Below, one piece after another: positions 33,955 to 43,380 of a DNA stretch of 64,000 nt. Position 1 is the stretch's first letter. Every line of letters starts with the position of its first letter. Origin of the DNA: Durusdinium trenchii. Its lineage: Eukaryota > Sar > Dinophyceae > Suessiales > Symbiodiniaceae. The translations under genes and the position numbers were made by a program. Below the pieces are notes generated by a model. It did no database searches. It was given only the letters and a program-made list of their open reading frames with translations, and was not told the DNA's origin. The stretch covers positions 1,122,682 through 1,186,681 of the forward strand of contig CAXAMN010003891.1 in NCBI GenBank assembly GCA_963970005.1, in the 5' to 3' direction.

Positions 33955-36731
33955 GAAATGCCATTGCTGTGCCGCACGCCCTCCTCGTGTTGTGCTCGGC
34001 AATTGATGCCATCATGGACTCGAAGTGCGATGTTCGCAAAGCGATCTATGACTGCTGGCAAGAGCGTATGACTAGTTTCAATAGCATTGTTGTTGCTGAC
34101 GGCCAGTTTATTGTGATTTGCAAAAGGTCCCACATTCTCAGAGAGTTGAAGCTTCAACCACCCGATCAGCTGCCCGAATCGACAGTGACTTGGATTATTG
34201 TGAGTAAAGCCAATGGGTGTTCGAAAGAAATTCGACTGCCTTCTGACTTCTCCGCTGGTCAAGCCTGTGCTATCTTCGTTTGGAAGCATGACATCAAGAG
34301 TCACATCTTCCTCCGACATGAAGACTACCCTTGCATCATGAGGTTTTCGCTCCGTGACTTAGCAGTCATTGTGCAGCAATGTGATCTTTGCCTGGCAGGT
34401 CATCCATTCGCTGAGGTCTCAATGCAGGTTAATGCTCCGGTGCATCACATCGAGCATGCAGATCTCTCGACTTTTGTCAAGCAGGTCCTCACTAAGGTCC
34501 CAAATGCTTTCGAATCGCACCCGTGGACTGCCATCAATTGTCGCTCCCGACTTGAGTCGTTGACCGTGTCGACCAAGGTGCCAACCGCGTGGACTTTGAC
34601 CCAAATTGTGGAGAAGGTCTTCATGCCCTTCGCTGAGGACCGCCGGATTGCACTCGTGCCTGTCAAGCAGGGTCCTGTGCCCGATCAGCTCTGTGCCTCC
34701 ACCATGTTTGGTCTTTCTAGCTCCTGGACTGTCACTTTCGGTACTAGACCGGCCTTTGATTTGACAGGTGACTCAGTTTATGACTTGATCTCACCAACGA
34801 TCCCCTTCTCAATTGTCACTTCGAGGGATGGACTTCTTGAGCAACCATCGCAACTTGGCTTTGAACAGATCCTGTCCACGTCCTTCTTCAGGCAAGCATT
34901 GTTCGTTTCGGAGACACACCTCGCGGTCGATCCCCAGTGTCAGACAACGTGGTTTGCCGTGGACTCTCCTGCCATGATGTTCTCACTGCCCCTACGTAAG
35001 AGGCAGCTTTCGCACAATGACGAGGTCCACCTTCCGTTGATTGCCAAACGTCCGCGTCACCATTGCATCCTCCCTGATCGTGCCATCGAGGGCTTCCTTT
35101 TGCCTCAAGTGCCGGCTAACCGTCCGTGGGTAGTTGGGTGTCTCGGGTCACAGGCCTTTTGTGCATTAGTCAAGCAACATCCGGAGCATTCTCATTGTGT
35201 CCAACTGGGGGGGCAGCACTTTCGTCTCTTGAAGGTCAATGGAGTGACCCCCGCCGATCCCTTCGATGGATTTCGACATGCCGACGTACTCGAGCTTGCA
35301 CTGCCTGGTCCCATTTCAGCAGGCGGCCACCATCATGCTGACCCTCAAGCTCTTCCAGCCGGAGCCTCCTTTGAGGCCAGATGCGAATTTGCCGTGAACA
35401 CCTCCGGGTGGCTTGCCGAAGATGAGTTGATTTTCTTCACTCAGCAGATTCAATGGGTCAACCCTGACTTCGGGTTCTTCACTCCGGTCGTCAAATGGGA
35501 TCGGGAGCTTGAGTCTTTTGACGAAGATTCTTACGGTGAAATTTCGGTTCCGAACAATCGCTTGACCATCATCCCGGTCCTTGCTGGAAGCCACTGGGCT
35601 GCAATCGAAATCAATAGAGTTAGCCACAGGGTCCAAGTTCACGCTGTTGGATTTCCGGGTCCCTTCCTTCCTCGTGTGGCTGCTGCGATTGCCCGTGTCC
35701 TTGATGTAACACCTGACATGCTCCAGTGTGATGCGATCCCTCTGGCGGACTTGCCGCATATGTGTGGGTGGCTTTTGCTCCGTAGGTGGATCAACCTTGC
35801 CCAGATGTCGGATATGTTGCCTCCTACTGAGGATGGGTTTGGTGCACTTCCCATTGACAAGCAACAGCTCATCAACGATGTCATCACCAGTGCCATCGAA
35901 GACTGGATGAGGGCGGACATACACCTTGACGACTGGCTTGTCCCTTCTAAGCTTCGCCGTGCCTTCTTAGTGCATTTAGGCCAGAACTCGCCATTCGGTG
36001 AGCCTGTCACCACACTTCGCCTGTTTGTGCATTTCCAGGACTCTGACGATCCACCACCGGCTCGATCATGTGCCTTGTCGCTGATACATCCGGCTATGCC
36101 AGAGTTCCACGTTCTAGGCCGGCTTGTTCATATCCGTGACCACCCTGGATGGCTTGCCTCTGATGAACTCGATATGCTGCTTGACTTGCCTCGGAAGCTC
36201 TTTTTCGATGAGCTCCTTTGCCCTCCTTGTTGGTGGGACTCTCGACGAAGAGTCATCGTCTACTTCGGTGGCCTCTTGCCGGACTTCCGCTTTCACCAGA
36301 AAGTTTCGTGGTTCTGCATTATCGATACTACCTGGATCCAGATCGACATGAAAGTCACACCAGATGACTCAAGATTCTTCTTTTGCGCTGCCCCGCCACC
36401 GCTCTTTGCTGCAGCTGATTTGGTGATTCAGGCTATCGTGCAGGCCATTGGAATTTCCCGGGCGTTGTGCCAAACTGTTATGGTTCCTTTCACAACACCG
36501 GAATCATTCTGCGGTTGGACTTTGATTCATGGCTTGTATCTGCGCCGCGGACTTCAGCTGCCTGATTCCACGATCCCTATGCTCGCCACCCTGCGAGCTT
36601 CGAGGCACAGTGATATTCTCAACGAGCTCAACACCGCAGCCATTGATCAATGGGAAAGATCCGAAGCTCCAAGTGATCTGATTGAGACTTTGCTTTCGAT
36701 GCAAGACAGGTCTTCCTTGTACAAGTTTTGC
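33951..36731 (+). CDS. methyltransferase motif X, unassigned region, tandem C48-like domains
   Basis: The frame opens with IGNAIAVPHALLVL, the motif X of the preceding methyltransferase, so it belongs to the same polyprotein. Numbering from 33969: a region to about 475 with no recognised family, then domain 1 (480 to about 610) and domain 2 (727 to about 860). Both begin GWLA-DEL and end in a CGW motif (MCGWLLLRRW at Cys599, FCGWTLIHGL at Cys848); the Gly-to-Cys distance is 119 and 121 residues. Domain 1 has SHWAAIEI (His542), giving the His...Cys order of Ulp1/C48 and related papain-like peptidases. Domain 2 has SW with Ser780 in place of His, so it is probably inactive. The usual catalytic Asp is not evident, so protease activity is uncertain. 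A role in processing the element's polyprotein or in deubiquitination or deSUMOylation is inference. Confidence 0.6.
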
Positions 36732-37144
36732 AGGGCAGGTGTGCGTCTTCTATCGGTGCTGCCGGAGGCCCTCATGACTCCTCTGTCCCTGCCGGTCCCA
36801 GTGCAGCAGCGGGCAGTGCTTCGGGAACTCTTGCCACCGATCCATGGACTTTGCAGGATCCGTGGTCTCGCAAGCCAAAGAAGTTGTTTTCCACGAAATG
36901 GGAAGACCTTGTCCTTCCGGAAAGTCACCCCATTGTGTGCGATGCCGGAAAGTCTTTGCCACAGACGCACCGTCTCCAAGCAATTTCAAGAAGGAACGGT
37001 GCCATCCTTGCGACCAAGTCTGCAATCCCTGAGCTGGTTCGAGCAAACCCAAATGGGCCAACTGCGATTGTTTTGCCTCAAGCCGACATTGCTTCCTTTG
37101 GAGACCTCGCGAAAAAGATCCAAGGCCCATTCGAAGTAGTGCTC
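36728..37144 (+). CDS. DPW-repeat linker of the LINE polyprotein
   Basis: The reading continues in a new frame from about 36.73 kb. It is Ala/Gly/Ser-rich, then has two DPW motifs (TDPWTLQDPWSRKPKK), then LATKSAIPELVRANPNGPTA and KKIQGPFEVVL, where the reading passes to the frame starting at 37147. The competing frame-3 extension over the same DNA (to 37139) has shadow-like composition. DPW repeats of this kind are, from memory, common in ORF1 proteins of Symbiodinium LINEs. Function unknown; a basic linker before a nucleic-acid-binding domain is likely. Confidence 0.55.
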
Positions 37145-37146
37145 GC

Positions 37147-38217
37147 ATGCTTACGTCCCATGAGCTCGAAGCCGTGAAAGCTGCCCCGTTAGACTTCCTC
37201 AAAGCCAGCATCTGGCAGCTTCACGCCGATTTCAAGGACGCCCTGTCCTTCTATGCTTTGCGCATTGGCAGACATCCAGCTGCGGAAAAGCAGGACATTC
37301 AGTGGCAATGCATTGTCAAAGTGCCGCAAGCCCATCGGAAAGCCCTCCTTCAATCGAGCGGTCTACTGCCAGTGTTTCTGCGTGACTTCCTGGACAAAAA
37401 TCCGGCCAAGAAAGACCACACGGTCGTCCCACGTTTTTGGACGCCTTCGATTCGAGATCTTGGAGAAATCCGCATCATCATTCGTGAGAATGAAGGCTTC
37501 GCCGGGCTTGTGGTCACCCGCCGGGGGATTGCTTGTCGTGCTTGGGACACGCATATTGCCTTGGTTCGAACAGCGGTCCTGCCAAATGATTCGAGAATTA
37601 CTGCAGAAAATCGATCGGTCGTGCCACGTTTCTCGTTCAGCTCGACAGGCTGGCCACCGGCCCTTGAACCGAAAGCAGTTGTGTCTTCGACGCTCCAAGC
37701 CGTGGGAAAAGCGCCGATCCCAACAAAAGCTTTTCGCTCCGGAGGTGTGCATGGCTGGGTACTCGCGTTCCAGGAGAAACCTTCCATTCTCCGATTTACG
37801 CTCGAGATCAACAAAGAGACTTTTGAAATCCTTCTTGTTGAAGATGCTGTGATCCAGTTCAACAAAGCTCCTCGTGCTGCAAATCCTGGTCGCAAGAACA
37901 AGAAAAGGGAAGAAGGAAGCTCGGACCAGCCCAAGAGCTTCAGTGAACCCAGCCGACCATCATCCACTGCCACATCAAGCCATTTTGCTTTCGATCCGCA
38001 CAGATCTATCGAAACGCAGCGCCTGAAGACTCTCGAAGAGAGGTTCGACAGGCTCGAGGCAAGGCAGGATCGTGTCGAAAAGAAAGTTGATGACCGATTT
38101 GCCGACATCCAGTCAAGCCTACGTCAGTTGCTCCAGGCCTCTTCCACGGCCCATGCAAGGGAGCCAACGGGGGACACTCCTCCCCCAAAAATCCAGAAGC
38201 ATGAACCACAGCTGTGA
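37147..38217 (+). CDS. LINE ORF1-like domain with C-terminal coiled coil
   Basis: The frame is 356 codons from an ATG that sits at the frame junction and is probably not a true start. It continues the preceding segment with TSHELEAVKAAPLDFLKA. The body (about residues 60-230) is globular, with VKVPQAHRKALLQSSGL, WTPSIRDLGEIRIIIRENEG and GGVHGWVLAFQEKPSILRF. A basic disordered stretch follows (PGRKNKKREEG), then a clear heptad coiled coil near residues 298-332 (LKTLEERFDRLEARQDRVEK and onward). Coiled coils commonly trimerise LINE ORF1 proteins and help them bind RNA as chaperones; that role is inferred here. No RRM or CCHC motif is seen. It ends at TGA 38215-38217, after which the same frame stays open to 38706. 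Confidence 0.7.
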   Translation: MLTSHELEAVKAAPLDFLKASIWQLHADFKDALSFYALRIGRHPAAEKQDIQWQCIVKVPQAHRKALLQSSGLLPVFLRDFLDKNPAKKDHTVVPRFWTPSIRDLGEIRIIIRENEGFAGLVVTRRGIACRAWDTHIALVRTAVLPNDSRITAENRSVVPRFSFSSTGWPPALEPKAVVSSTLQAVGKAPIPTKAFRSGGVHGWVLAFQEKPSILRFTLEINKETFEILLVEDAVIQFNKAPRAANPGRKNKKREEGSSDQPKSFSEPSRPSSTATSSHFAFDPHRSIETQRLKTLEERFDRLEARQDRVEKKVDDRFADIQSSLRQLLQASSTAHAREPTGDTPPPKIQKHEPQL

Positions 38218-38706
38218 CGGCCACTCGTGGGTGTGCCCTGTGCATTGTGCTCGACTCTCGGATCTTCCTTGTCCTTTCTCCTCCCTTCGTGGATTTTTGG
38301 CTCCTCTCTGTCTTGGGCACCCCCCCTTCTCGGGGTTGCAATCTACGTGATTGCCTTTTGTCTCCTATGTTCCTCTGCCTTGGTCACACGGGCCAGGCTT
38401 GGATTCTCTTTTTGCTGCTTTCTTTACAGAGCTTTCCTAAGAGCTCTCTTGTGCACGTTGGATCAGTGGACTTTTGCAAGTTATGCCGGCCGTCCAGGGG
38501 CCACTTTCGTAATGCGTTGTCGTTCCCACTGTGGTAGCTGTTCCTGGCTTTTGACCAATTCACGACACAAACTTCTCAGCTCTCGAAAAAGGCCGGGCAC
38601 CGCTGCTGCTCGTTCCGGCTCGTGGGTGTCTTTATTTTGCCTTTTTGGCATCGATTTTGACTCCACTTTGGGCTACCCGGGTGAAGGCCCCCCAAAGCAA
38701 CCATAA
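38218..38706 (+). other. inter-ORF region, open in the ORF1 frame
   Basis: After the TGA at 38215 the ORF1 frame runs on for 162 codons and overlaps the start of the endonuclease frame. The translation includes strongly hydrophobic stretches (LLGVAIYVIAFCLLCSSALV). It may be an untranslated spacer, a readthrough extension, or chance in a low-stop region. No family recognised. Confidence 0.3.
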
Positions 38707-40090
38707 ACTTTGGTCCCTCTCCACTCTCAACGTTGGGAGTCTCAAGACCACCAATTTCTGGAAAGGGAATGATGACCAGGTTTACTGCTTACAAGAAACT
38801 CGTATCGGAAGAAATAATTGGAAGACATCCCAGGCTGCTGTAGCCGCTACACACAAGACCTTGTTTTCGGGTGATTTGCTGTCCGGTATTCTCAGAAATG
38901 ACGGTCACCACATCACTATGCACGGGGGTACAGCCATCCTCGCTTCTGATGTGTTTGCCAGACCCTTTTCTGTTCTCGACGACGCTTCGGGCAAATATCA
39001 GTCCTTGTTCGCATCCAAAAGAGCTAACGCTTGCTGGATCCAAGCAACACACTCGGTCAAGATTTTGGTGTTTTCTTTTTATGGGAAATCTGGGGCTTCT
39101 GCCAACCATGAGTTGCTGCAACAAAACGATAATCTGTTAACTGATATCTTTGAAATTGCAGCGCAGTTCGGGGATATTCCCGTCATTGTGGCCGGAGATT
39201 TTCAGACTTTGCCCCATAATTACCCCAGTGTTGCTAGTGCTATCCATTTCGACGGGTGGTCCGATCCTCTTGTGACCATTGACCAAAACGGCGAGACGGT
39301 TAGGCCTGTCACATTTTCGAAAGACCGCACCTTCACTGCGTTTGGTGAGGGAAACTCATCACTCGATGCGATTCTCACAAACAGAGTCGCGTTTGCTGCA
39401 TTGCAATCCATAGACGTGATTGAATCGCTTGAGACTCAACACAGACCCATTCGTGCTTTCTTCAAATGGGAGGTTATTTCCCAAGTTGGAACTGTTCACT
39501 GTAAGTTTGCTCCCTTTGACCATGCTAACACCATTCGCCCCACGGGGAAGGTAGGGTGTGCAGCTGATCAAAATGCCTCAAACTTGTGGCGCTCCTGCTA
39601 CCAAAGCCGTGTTGAAGCTGCAAATTCTTTCGATTGTAAGTGGAAAATCATTAATGAGTTCTGTACCAGTTCTCTGCTCGATAATGGTGCCAAGTGGGGT
39701 TCTGGGAAACGCGTTAGAGGCGAAATGCCTCTTTTTCGCCGTAAACGCCTTTTTCCAGGACAAACCCCTTCCGGTGCTGCCATTTCGTTGAAAGGTTCTC
39801 TTTTGTACAACACAATGAACCGTTTATGGGAACTGTTTACTCGGGCTCAACGTTTCTCCCGAAAGCCCTCTGACCAGAAGATCTTCCAAAGAACTACATG
39901 GAGAGTGTTTTCGACCTTGCAGGATCTTGGCTCGCCACACTTGTGGCCCCCTGACGTGCAACCTTCGCTTGTTGACATCCATGCCAATTTGTCTTGGATT
40001 AAGAGTGAAATTCAGCATTGGGAAGAGCAGTGCAAGAGAGAATCAATGCTTGGAAGACCAAAATTCAAGAGTCCGCCTCGGGGAATCTAA
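38645..40090 (+). CDS. LINE ORF2 N-terminal part: EEP (AP-endonuclease-like) domain
   Basis: Numbering from the TTG at 38645, the exonuclease-endonuclease-phosphatase fold is marked by TLNVGSL (Asn29), CLQETR (Glu51), FSFYGKSG (Tyr146), VAGDFQ (Asp185; Gln187 where most LINEs have Asn), NSSLDAILTN (Ser238/Asp241) and ETQHRPI (His266). In LINEs this nuclease nicks target DNA to prime reverse transcription. After about residue 275 comes a linker to the RT. The true reading leaves this frame near 40040 (..HWEEQCKRE) and continues in the frame of the next entry; the remaining codons to the TGA are out of frame. No in-frame ATG precedes the catalytic Asn and Glu back to the stop at 38552, so initiation is unclear. 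Confidence 0.85.
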   Translation: MASILTPLWATRVKAPQSNHKLWSLSTLNVGSLKTTNFWKGNDDQVYCLQETRIGRNNWKTSQAAVAATHKTLFSGDLLSGILRNDGHHITMHGGTAILASDVFARPFSVLDDASGKYQSLFASKRANACWIQATHSVKILVFSFYGKSGASANHELLQQNDNLLTDIFEIAAQFGDIPVIVAGDFQTLPHNYPSVASAIHFDGWSDPLVTIDQNGETVRPVTFSKDRTFTAFGEGNSSLDAILTNRVAFAALQSIDVIESLETQHRPIRAFFKWEVISQVGTVHCKFAPFDHANTIRPTGKVGCAADQNASNLWRSCYQSRVEAANSFDCKWKIINEFCTSSLLDNGAKWGSGKRVRGEMPLFRRKRLFPGQTPSGAAISLKGSLLYNTMNRLWELFTRAQRFSRKPSDQKIFQRTTWRVFSTLQDLGSPHLWPPDVQPSLVDIHANLSWIKSEIQHWEEQCKRESMLGRPKFKSPPRGI

Positions 40091-43000
40091 AATTCATTTT
40101 CCACCATCTCCGCAATAAAACTAAGGATGAACCCACTAATCTGGTCCTTGACCCCCAGGGCAATATCGTCTTTGACCCACACCGGGCGATTGCTGCCATC
40201 AATGACCAGTGGGATGATATTTTTAGTGCTAATGCTCTTCACGAGGACCCTATCCGTATGTTAGACACTGTGTGGCCGTATTTGGATCATGACCTGCCTA
40301 AGTTTGATTTACCTCCCCTTACGGGTCAGGAGATTTTTCGAACCATCCAAAGTCGTAACCCAATGGCTGCCGCTGGCTTGGATGGCTGGCGCACGGCAGA
40401 CACCCAGCTTTTGCCTTGGAGTTGTTGCGATGCCATCGCCTCTTTCTTCCGTGACTTAGAAGAAGCTTATGACTGTGACATCCCCAAAGTTTTGGCTTGT
40501 GCCAAGCAGATCATTTTGCACAAACCAGGCCCGGCAAGCCCACTTAATAAAAGACTTATCACTGTTCTTCCTCCCCTGTTTCTGGCCTACTCGGGCACGA
40601 GGTTCAGACACTTACAGGAGTGGCAAGCAAAAGTCTTTCCGACTAACCTTTGTGGTGCAATTAAGAATAGATATATGTCTGATATCAGTGTGGGCCTCCG
40701 CCTGGAAATCGACCAAGCCAAGAGTTCGGGTGAGCACATTGTTGGAATCAAGTTAGATCAATCCAAATGTTTTGATCGGATCGTTCCTGCCTTTGCTGCT
40801 GCGCTTTTTCTTGCGTTCGGTATGCCTAAAGGAATCGTGAACATGTTCCTTAAGCTTTACGGGGCTCTCACAAAACACCTCTCTTTTCGGGGGTGGACAG
40901 AGAGTATCGCGACAACGGCTGCTAACGGTGTGGCCCAAGGATGCAGCCTTTCATTGCTTGCGATCAACGCTTATATGGCCGTGTGGTCGAAATTTGTATC
41001 CTTGATACCTGGCATTTCTGCTAAGGCTTTCATCGACGATGCTTATTTGTGGACGAAAATCACAAATTTACATAATCTCCGTGTTGCCTTTGAAGTATCC
41101 CAGAAGTGGAATGACTTGGTGGGACAGCAACTAAACCCCTCCAAGAGTTCTTTATGGGCCACGTCGCCTAATGCCAGGAAAGAAGCAAAACAGTTCCTTG
41201 GGAACATTCCCCTCGTCAAGGAGTTTGATGCCCTGGGCACTAAGATTTATACATCTGAGCGCCTGTGCTTTCTTTTTGATGACGCGAAAGTTTCCAAAAT
41301 CTCCATGGATATTAAAAATATTTCTGCCCTCCCAATCCCAGGAAAGATTAAGCAAAGATTGCTTGCCATGAAAGTGATCCCGCAATTCACCTTTGCAGCG
41401 GATATTTCTTCCATTCCCAAGAAAGCCTTGAACCAACTGGAAAGTGAAATTGCAACTGCCCTGTGGGGCCATCGTCCCCACTGGAGATCCAAGGGCCTGG
41501 TTTTCACTTTGTTGTCTCAACCTTGTTATGCGGAACCAACGGTTGCCCGTGCTTACACGGCCGTTCGAAATTTTTGGAGATTTGTGCACCAGCATCCTGA
41601 GTCACTTTGTTTACTTAGGGAGTTGTTTCATGATTCGTTGCAGAAACAACACAGCTTCCTAAAGCACATCACCAATGCTTTGAGCGTTTTCCACCTTGCT
41701 TTGTTCCCTAACATGCAGGTTGGGATTGGTTCCATCAAGTTCAACATCTTGGAGGTTCAGATCCGTGATCTCAAACCCTTCCTTTTGGTAATGGGTCGTC
41801 AGCATGCATATGAGAATGTCAGCTTCCGTACTAGGAAGGACGTCAAAAGACCAACAGGCCTCCTGGACTTTGATCTCTCGAGTTGTTTCCGCCAGTTTTA
41901 TAAACCTGTTCTAGGTGAGCCTTCCTTGATTCCACACTTTGAATCACAACAAGTGGGATGCACAATAACTAATGACCGAAGGTGTGCTGCGGGTTTCACA
42001 GAGTCCTCTCTGTGCCGCTTTTGCCAGCAAACCAAGGAATCCCTCCTTCACATTGTGGAAGACTGCGACCATGTTCCACCGCACCTTCAGATTGGCCCCA
42101 AACATGATCTCGGGCCCAACTTTGTGGGGTTAGGGCTCGTTGAGCATCCCGTTGCAATTTGTGATGTGAGGCTTCAGCAAGTCTCCCTTCCAGAGGTTGC
42201 AACATTTCGTGCTTCGGATCCGTGTCAGAGGTTGTGGACTGATGGCTCATTAGTCTTACAGGAATCATACTGGCTGCAGACAGCTGCTTATGCCGTGGTC
42301 AATGTGCATAGAGAGGTTGTTGCCAAAGGTCGTGTGAATCACTTCTCTTTATCCTCATATACTGCTGAGCTTTTTGCAGGAGTTGCTGCCTTTGTCACCT
42401 CGAGTGTGCCTGTTGAGATCATTACCGACTGCAAAACTGTCGTTAATATGTTCTTCGAGCTCATTGAGTTGGGAACAGTCCCTCCCAATTGGGCGCACAG
42501 GGAATGGTGGACCTTTTTCTGGCAAGTTTATCGTGACAGGGACATAGGTAATGGATCGCCATGTTCTTTTGTGTGGATGCCTGCACACCAATGTGATGAT
42601 GTGCCACTTCACGACATTGACGAAGAGATCTCGAAGCGTGTGGGGTGGCCTGTGGATCACCTCATCTGCAATCGGCTGGCTGACATCACAGCGAAACAAC
42701 TTGCTTGGGATCTTGCTCCCATCAATCCACAGATTTTCAAACACCTACAGCATGAATGTTTTGCAAGACAGTCAGGGTTGGCACGCCTAAACCAATTCAT
42801 TGGTTCAGACTGTCCGGTAAAGAATGTCTATGCTACCAAAGAGGAGGCCTTGCCCGAGTCCTCGCAGATTGGTTATGAGTCCCGCTTTCCGGAATGGGAT
42901 TGGAACCCGCAGCTGAGTTCCTTCGGTTGGATTCCAGGTGCTTCACACGATATTGCAGCCGAATGTGGCAACTTATGCTCAGAGACAGACTGCGACACGT

Positions 43001-43380
43001 TGTCTTCGTTTCTTCTTTCTCTGAAATGGAAGATACACAAAGACTGTTCTGTTGCATATGTTGAGTTGGCGTTTATTTTTGCGGCTCGCGACTTCAAACT
43101 GGAGGAAATCGCTCCTCCTTGTACCTTTGGAGATTTGACCAAATTCCTCAAACGAGTTTGTGACCAGGTTTTTGCTTTACATCACCAGAAATTCCTTCCT
43201 GGTAAACATGAACGGGATCAAAGCCATTCCTGTGGTCGTGCCCTGCCGAGAGGGGCTATTTTCGGTGCCAGACCTTTTATCTCCAAGGACGAGTTGACTG
43301 GTTTTGCAAGGCTCATTATGGAAGGGGGCGGACGTACCCTGAAAACATGGCAGTTCGAGCTTTCTACGTGTCGTGCTTAA
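40018..43380 (+). CDS. LINE ORF2: reverse transcriptase, zinc knuckle, RNase H
   Basis: The true reading enters this frame near 40040 (..ERINAWKTKI). The reverse transcriptase has motif A GIKLDQSKCFDRI (Asp247), motif B NGVAQGCSLSLL (303-314), motif C KAFIDDAYLW (Asp340/Asp341) and LNPSKS as motif D. The DD pair is intact. A C2HC knuckle CRFCQQTKESLLHIVEDCDH (Cys666, Cys669, His678, Cys683) follows. The RNase H1-type domain has WTDGS (Asp742), YTAELFA (Glu784), ITDCKTV (Asp804), WMPAHQ (His857) and NRLADITAK (Asp889), the full catalytic set. A roughly 230-residue C-terminal tail without known motif ends in a TAA. The RT copies the element RNA at the nicked target; RNase H removes RNA from the hybrid. 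No inactivating change is seen in the domains. Confidence 0.92.
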   Translation: MGRAVQERINAWKTKIQESASGNLKFIFHHLRNKTKDEPTNLVLDPQGNIVFDPHRAIAAINDQWDDIFSANALHEDPIRMLDTVWPYLDHDLPKFDLPPLTGQEIFRTIQSRNPMAAAGLDGWRTADTQLLPWSCCDAIASFFRDLEEAYDCDIPKVLACAKQIILHKPGPASPLNKRLITVLPPLFLAYSGTRFRHLQEWQAKVFPTNLCGAIKNRYMSDISVGLRLEIDQAKSSGEHIVGIKLDQSKCFDRIVPAFAAALFLAFGMPKGIVNMFLKLYGALTKHLSFRGWTESIATTAANGVAQGCSLSLLAINAYMAVWSKFVSLIPGISAKAFIDDAYLWTKITNLHNLRVAFEVSQKWNDLVGQQLNPSKSSLWATSPNARKEAKQFLGNIPLVKEFDALGTKIYTSERLCFLFDDAKVSKISMDIKNISALPIPGKIKQRLLAMKVIPQFTFAADISSIPKKALNQLESEIATALWGHRPHWRSKGLVFTLLSQPCYAEPTVARAYTAVRNFWRFVHQHPESLCLLRELFHDSLQKQHSFLKHITNALSVFHLALFPNMQVGIGSIKFNILEVQIRDLKPFLLVMGRQHAYENVSFRTRKDVKRPTGLLDFDLSSCFRQFYKPVLGEPSLIPHFESQQVGCTITNDRRCAAGFTESSLCRFCQQTKESLLHIVEDCDHVPPHLQIGPKHDLGPNFVGLGLVEHPVAICDVRLQQVSLPEVATFRASDPCQRLWTDGSLVLQESYWLQTAAYAVVNVHREVVAKGRVNHFSLSSYTAELFAGVAAFVTSSVPVEIITDCKTVVNMFFELIELGTVPPNWAHREWWTFFWQVYRDRDIGNGSPCSFVWMPAHQCDDVPLHDIDEEISKRVGWPVDHLICNRLADITAKQLAWDLAPINPQIFKHLQHECFARQSGLARLNQFIGSDCPVKNVYATKEEALPESSQIGYESRFPEWDWNPQLSSFGWIPGASHDIAAECGNLCSETDCDTLSSFLLSLKWKIHKDCSVAYVELAFIFAARDFKLEEIAPPCTFGDLTKFLKRVCDQVFALHHQKFLPGKHERDQSHSCGRALPRGAIFGARPFISKDELTGFARLIMEGGGRTLKTWQFELSTCRA

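Noticed and set aside
36732..37139. Frame-3 extension of the protease-like frame to 37139
   Set aside because: Composition turns Ser/Arg/Leu-rich while frame 2 over the same DNA has DPW motifs and joins the next segment, so frame 2 is taken as real.
37350..38108. 252-codon minus-strand frame inside the LINE
   Set aside because: Antisense shadow of the ORF1-like domain, whose + strand reading has a coherent coiled coil.
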